A program made the position numbers and the translations under genes. A DNA stretch of 64,000 bases from an uncultured Verrucomicrobiales bacterium (GTDB lineage Bacteria > Verrucomicrobiota > Verrucomicrobiia > Verrucomicrobiales > Akkermansiaceae), in the NCBI GenBank assembly GCA_937944055.1, contig CALDZJ010000009.1, forward strand, positions 1 through 64,000. Reading direction: 5' to 3'. Below the pieces are notes generated by a model. The model made no database searches. It saw only the letters and a list, made by a program, of their open reading frames with translations, and had not been told where the DNA came from. Shown piece by piece: positions 60,904-64,000 of the stretch. The number at the start of each line of letters is the position of its first letter. Position 1 is the stretch's first letter.

Positions 60904-62928
60904 GTGCTTCGGAACACAATCTCACTCACCCTCGCGAGCCTTGCTCTGATTTCTTGCGAGACCCGATCAGATGTCGAAATTGCCAATGAGGAAAACATTC
61001 TCATCATCGGTAACAGTAATGAACCCAAGGGTCTAGATCCCCACCTTGTTTCCGGCGTTTTAGAATCGAAGATCATCCGAGCCCTCTTCGAGGGACTTTG
61101 CGTCGATGATCCAATGAAGAATAGCTCCTCGCTTCCAGGTGCGGCCACTCACTGGGAATCATCAGACGATTTCACCGAGTGGACTTTTCATCTCAATCCA
61201 GAAGCAAAATGGTCTGATGGCGTTCCTGTCACAGCTCACGACTTCGCCTTCTCATATCGGCGCCTCCTCTCTCCGGACCCGAACTGGCCTGCGAAATACG
61301 CCGAGATGCTCTACTTCCTCGATAACGGCGAGGCTTACCACCGGAACCAATTCGGAAAAATCCTTTGTAAAAATGATCCAACCTTCCCGCTCGAATGGGA
61401 TATTCTAAAAGAGGCCAATTTCACGGGCGATCAGAAGCTCAACCTCGGAAACTTGGCGAAGAAGACATTCGCTGAACTCGAAGAAAGTGACCTTAAAAAA
61501 CTGCAGCCCTATCTCAAGGAAGGTGAAACGCTCAATCTCGCAAAGTTAAGCGCGGAGAACGTCGACTTTAAGTCCCTGAGTGATCCTGAAAAGCGGATCT
61601 ACTTTAACTCCATCGGCATTGATAAACTCAGCAAAGATCAACTGACTTACCTTAAGAGCCAGCCAGATTTGATCGCTTGGACTGAAGGGGTGCCCGCTGA
61701 AATTCGTCAACTCGTCCTCGACCGCATCATCGCCCATCATGAAGCTGGCAAGCCGAACCTATGGGAACAAGCGCAGGTCGGCGTGAACGCCGCAGATGAC
61801 TTCACCTTGAAACTAAAACTCCGCGGACCCATCCCCTTCCTAACCGAAATCACCAAACACTACACTTGGTACCCCGTTCCAAAGCACATCGTTCTGAAGC
61901 ACGGGGAAATCAACACCGCCTTTTCCTCCCCGTGGACCCGCCCCGGCAACCTCGTCTCAAACGGCCCCTTCAAGCTAAAAACTTGGCGAACGAACCACCT
62001 AATCGAAGTTGAAAAAAACCCCCACTACTGGGACCACGATACCGTATCACTCAGCGGCATTCGCTACCTCCCCATTCAAAACTACTACACCGAAACGCGG
62101 ATGTTCGGAGATGATCAGCTCCATGTCACCTACTCGGTCCCTTCCGAGCTCATCCCAATGGCCCAAGAGAAGTATCCGGAGCAATTCCGCCAAGAAGACT
62201 ACGTCGGCGTCCGCTTCCTCCGGGTCAATATCAAGAACACCCCTTTCGATAATCCTAAGGTGCGCCGTGCCTTCGCCTTAGCGATCGATCAAGAAGCCAT
62301 CTGCAACAAAATCCTCCAAGGAGGACAAAAGCCCGCCTCCGGAATCGTCCCTCCCTTCGGAGACTACGTGCCACCCGGCCTCATCTACTTTGATCCCGAG
62401 AAGGCCAAGGCTCTCCTTGCTGAGTCTGGTTACGAATCGACTTCTTCTTTCCCAGAAATTGACCTCCTCACCTCGAACACTGACTCTGGGCTCCGCGAAG
62501 CAGAATCCCTGCAAGCAATGTGGCAAAAACACCTCGGCATCAAGGTCCGCATCGTCCAGCGAGAGTGGACGACTTACCTGCAAAAACAATATGACAAAGA
62601 CTACGACATCTGCGTAGGCGGCTGGATCGGTGATTACCTTGATCCCACCACGTTCCTCGAAATGTGGGTGACCGACGGGGGCAATAATAACACCAACTGG
62701 GGCTCTGACGAATTTGAAACCCTCCTCAAAAAGGCGGAAAACACCGCCGATGTGCCGACCCGCATGGGCATCCTCTCGCAGGCTGAGCGCATCATCTTGG
62801 AGGACACCCCCGTCCTGCCCATTTACTGGTATACCACGAATTACCTCATCCGCTCGGAGGTCAAAAACTGGAATCCTCTCCTCCTCAATAATCAGCCTTA
62901 TAAGTTCGTGAAAATCGAAAAACCCTGA
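60904..62928 (+). CDS. Peptide-binding lipoprotein, OppA-like
   Basis: The product is a family 5 solute-binding protein with lipobox LISC: LRNTISLTLASLALISC. Then come IIGNSNEPKGLDPHLV, ALFEGLCVDD, WSDGVPVTAHDFAFSYRRLL, and a C-terminal LPIYWYTTNYLIRSEVKNW. An insertion of about 100 residues (about 150-250) contains ETLNLAKLSAEN and similar helices, not found in typical OppA. Two starts compete: GTG at 60904 with AAAGGTG just ahead, giving a short basic signal; and TTG at 60865 with AAGGAAGG ahead, 13 residues longer. I prefer 60904. It heads a second transporter, divergent from the Yej-like one. Confidence 0.88.
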   Translation: MLRNTISLTLASLALISCETRSDVEIANEENILIIGNSNEPKGLDPHLVSGVLESKIIRALFEGLCVDDPMKNSSSLPGAATHWESSDDFTEWTFHLNPEAKWSDGVPVTAHDFAFSYRRLLSPDPNWPAKYAEMLYFLDNGEAYHRNQFGKILCKNDPTFPLEWDILKEANFTGDQKLNLGNLAKKTFAELEESDLKKLQPYLKEGETLNLAKLSAENVDFKSLSDPEKRIYFNSIGIDKLSKDQLTYLKSQPDLIAWTEGVPAEIRQLVLDRIIAHHEAGKPNLWEQAQVGVNAADDFTLKLKLRGPIPFLTEITKHYTWYPVPKHIVLKHGEINTAFSSPWTRPGNLVSNGPFKLKTWRTNHLIEVEKNPHYWDHDTVSLSGIRYLPIQNYYTETRMFGDDQLHVTYSVPSELIPMAQEKYPEQFRQEDYVGVRFLRVNIKNTPFDNPKVRRAFALAIDQEAICNKILQGGQKPASGIVPPFGDYVPPGLIYFDPEKAKALLAESGYESTSSFPEIDLLTSNTDSGLREAESLQAMWQKHLGIKVRIVQREWTTYLQKQYDKDYDICVGGWIGDYLDPTTFLEMWVTDGGNNNTNWGSDEFETLLKKAENTADVPTRMGILSQAERIILEDTPVLPIYWYTTNYLIRSEVKNWNPLLLNNQPYKFVKIEKP

Positions 62929-62939
62929 TCCTACGAACC

Positions 62940-63854
62940 ATGTTAAAAGTTATCCTTAGCCGACTTCTACAGACCATCGTGGTGGTCTTCCTCTTGCTAA
63001 CCTTCACCTTCTTTGCGGTCCGGCAGATCCCCGGGAACCCCTTCGCGACCGAAAAAGCAACCTCTCCTGAAGAGCAAGCTGCACTGGAAGCCTATTACGG
63101 GCTCGATAAGCCCCTCTTCATCCAATACGTCAACTACTTGGGCAACATCGCCCAAGGTGACTTTGGTGACTCCCTCGCGATGAAGGGACGAAAGGTCTCC
63201 ACTCTGATCTCAGAAGCCTTTCCGGTTTCCCTGAAACTTGGACTCATCTCCCTTTGCCTCGGGATGGGCATCGGCATACCTCTCGGGATCATCGCAGCTC
63301 TTTACCATAATCGCTGGCAAGATTACTCCGCGATGATCATTGCGATGGCTGGTATCTGCATCGTAGCCTTTGTCCTAGGGCCACTCTTCCAGCTCCTCAT
63401 TGCCCGGCCTCTTTCCCTTCTGAACGTCGCCGGCTGGAATCGAGGTTCAGACCTCCTCCTCCCTTCCATCACTCTCTGCTTCGGAGTTGCCGCCTACCTC
63501 GCACGCCTCACTCGTGGTGGCATGCTGGATGTTCTCTCACAGGATTACATCCGCACGGCGCGCGCCAAAGGAGTGCCCACCCTACAAATCATCACGAGGC
63601 ACGCCTTACGCCCTGCCCTGATGCCCGCCGTGACCTTCCTAGGACCAGCCTTCGCCTCGATCATTACCGGCTCATTTGTGGTTGAGAACATCTTCTTAGT
63701 CCCCGGAATGGGACAGCACTTCGTTCTCGGCATCACCTCGAAAGACTACAATCTTGTCCTCGGGCTCGTGCTCTTTTACGGCATCCTCATGGGCATTGCC
63801 AACCTTCTCTCAGACATCGCTCTGATCTTCATGGACCCCAAACTTCGCTCATAA
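62940..63854 (+). CDS. oppB: ABC peptide permease, OppB type
   Basis: The 304-residue protein is a standard OppB: LSRLLQTIVVVFLLLTFTFFAVRQIPGNPF at the N-terminus, GLDKPLFIQYVNYLGNIAQGDFGDSL, five further spans, and the coupling loop DYIRTARAKGVPTLQIITRHALRPA. The length is normal, in contrast to the enlarged permease at 59379. It is 11 bases behind the binding protein gene and 20 bases ahead of the truncated oppC. Confidence 0.95.
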   Translation: MLKVILSRLLQTIVVVFLLLTFTFFAVRQIPGNPFATEKATSPEEQAALEAYYGLDKPLFIQYVNYLGNIAQGDFGDSLAMKGRKVSTLISEAFPVSLKLGLISLCLGMGIGIPLGIIAALYHNRWQDYSAMIIAMAGICIVAFVLGPLFQLLIARPLSLLNVAGWNRGSDLLLPSITLCFGVAAYLARLTRGGMLDVLSQDYIRTARAKGVPTLQIITRHALRPALMPAVTFLGPAFASIITGSFVVENIFLVPGMGQHFVLGITSKDYNLVLGLVLFYGILMGIANLLSDIALIFMDPKLRS

Positions 63855-63874
63855 TTCGCAATTCTTAAGCCATC

Positions 63875-64000
63875 ATGACCTCTACTGCGAAAAATTCTTC
63901 AGCCCCTTCACCTGACCCGCTCTTAATCGAGAAGGGCTCCAGTCTCTGGGCTGATGCCTTCCTCCGTCTTAAGAAAAACAAGCTCGCAATCCTTGGTGGG
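63875..64000 (+). CDS. oppC: ABC peptide permease, OppC type (cut by window end)
   Basis: Only the first 42 codons are inside the window. They read MTSTAKNSSAPSPDPLLIEK, then SLWADAFLRLKKNKLAILGG, which is the cytoplasmic N-terminus of an OppC permease just before the first membrane span. The position behind oppB supports this. The rest lies beyond 64000, and ATPase genes presumably follow. Confidence 0.85.
   Translation, partial: MTSTAKNSSAPSPDPLLIEKGSSLWADAFLRLKKNKLAILGG

Overview
The window reads as a chromosomal segment of a free-living Gram-negative bacterium, most likely a member of the Verrucomicrobiota. That is inference from gene content. Lipid A synthesis (LpxI), many lipobox proteins, an OmpA-family protein and a LolC/E-type permease show an outer membrane. 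The clusters MoxR-DUF58-VWA, a GYF-RDD protein, a DUF5069-like protein, a eukaryotic-type UTP-glucose-1-phosphate uridylyltransferase, a short archaeal-type ProS, and a secreted protein ending in a YxVExSxDLxxW-type module are all at home in that phylum. No 16S rRNA gene is present to settle it. Coding density is very high, genes often overlap by 4 bp, and most start codons lack a recognisable Shine-Dalgarno sequence.

Left part (1-13.7 kb): a lower-GC stretch without genes borders a tRNA-Leu(CAA). LpxI and the flotillin-like FloA are divergent. A lipoprotein and the tRNA hydroxylase TrhO converge. A five-gene run on the plus strand encodes a MoxR ATPase, a DUF58 protein, two membrane VWA-type proteins and an OmpA-type coiled-coil protein.

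Middle (13.8-37 kb): a ClpX-like ATPase without the zinc-binding domain; a MurU/AmgK-like pair for cell-wall sugar recycling followed by a CHASE2-like membrane protein and a zinc-ribbon coiled-coil protein; ProS; a ddl-ftsQ-ftsA run that stops without ftsZ; a sugar isomerase-like TIM barrel; hpt with a LOG-family protein; a CreBC-like two-component system; a DEDD exonuclease-like protein; GYF-RDD and LolC/E-type membrane proteins; a VOC protein, CoaX, a ROK kinase and a phosphodiesterase-fold protein.

Right part (37-64 kb): a subtilisin overlapping a C39-like cysteine peptidase, a large secreted endonuclease/exonuclease/phosphatase protein, a SWIM-SNF2 helicase, a HAD phosphatase, the UDP-glucose pyrophosphorylase, sigma-54 (rpoN) preceded by a good -24/-12 promoter, the Fe-S carrier Mrp, a Tat-exported TIM barrel, small coiled-coil lipoproteins, a Nudix-like protein, and two divergent peptide ABC transporters. 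The first is Yej-like and complete; the second is cut by the window end.

No insertion sequence, prophage, CRISPR array or defence island is visible. The most interesting points are the ClpX paralogue, the overlapping subtilisin/cysteine-peptidase pair, the candidate sigma-54 autoregulation of rpoN, the enlarged Yej-type permeases, the packed dyads at 53.07-53.13 kb, and a recurrent pattern of exact 12-18 bp tandem duplications.
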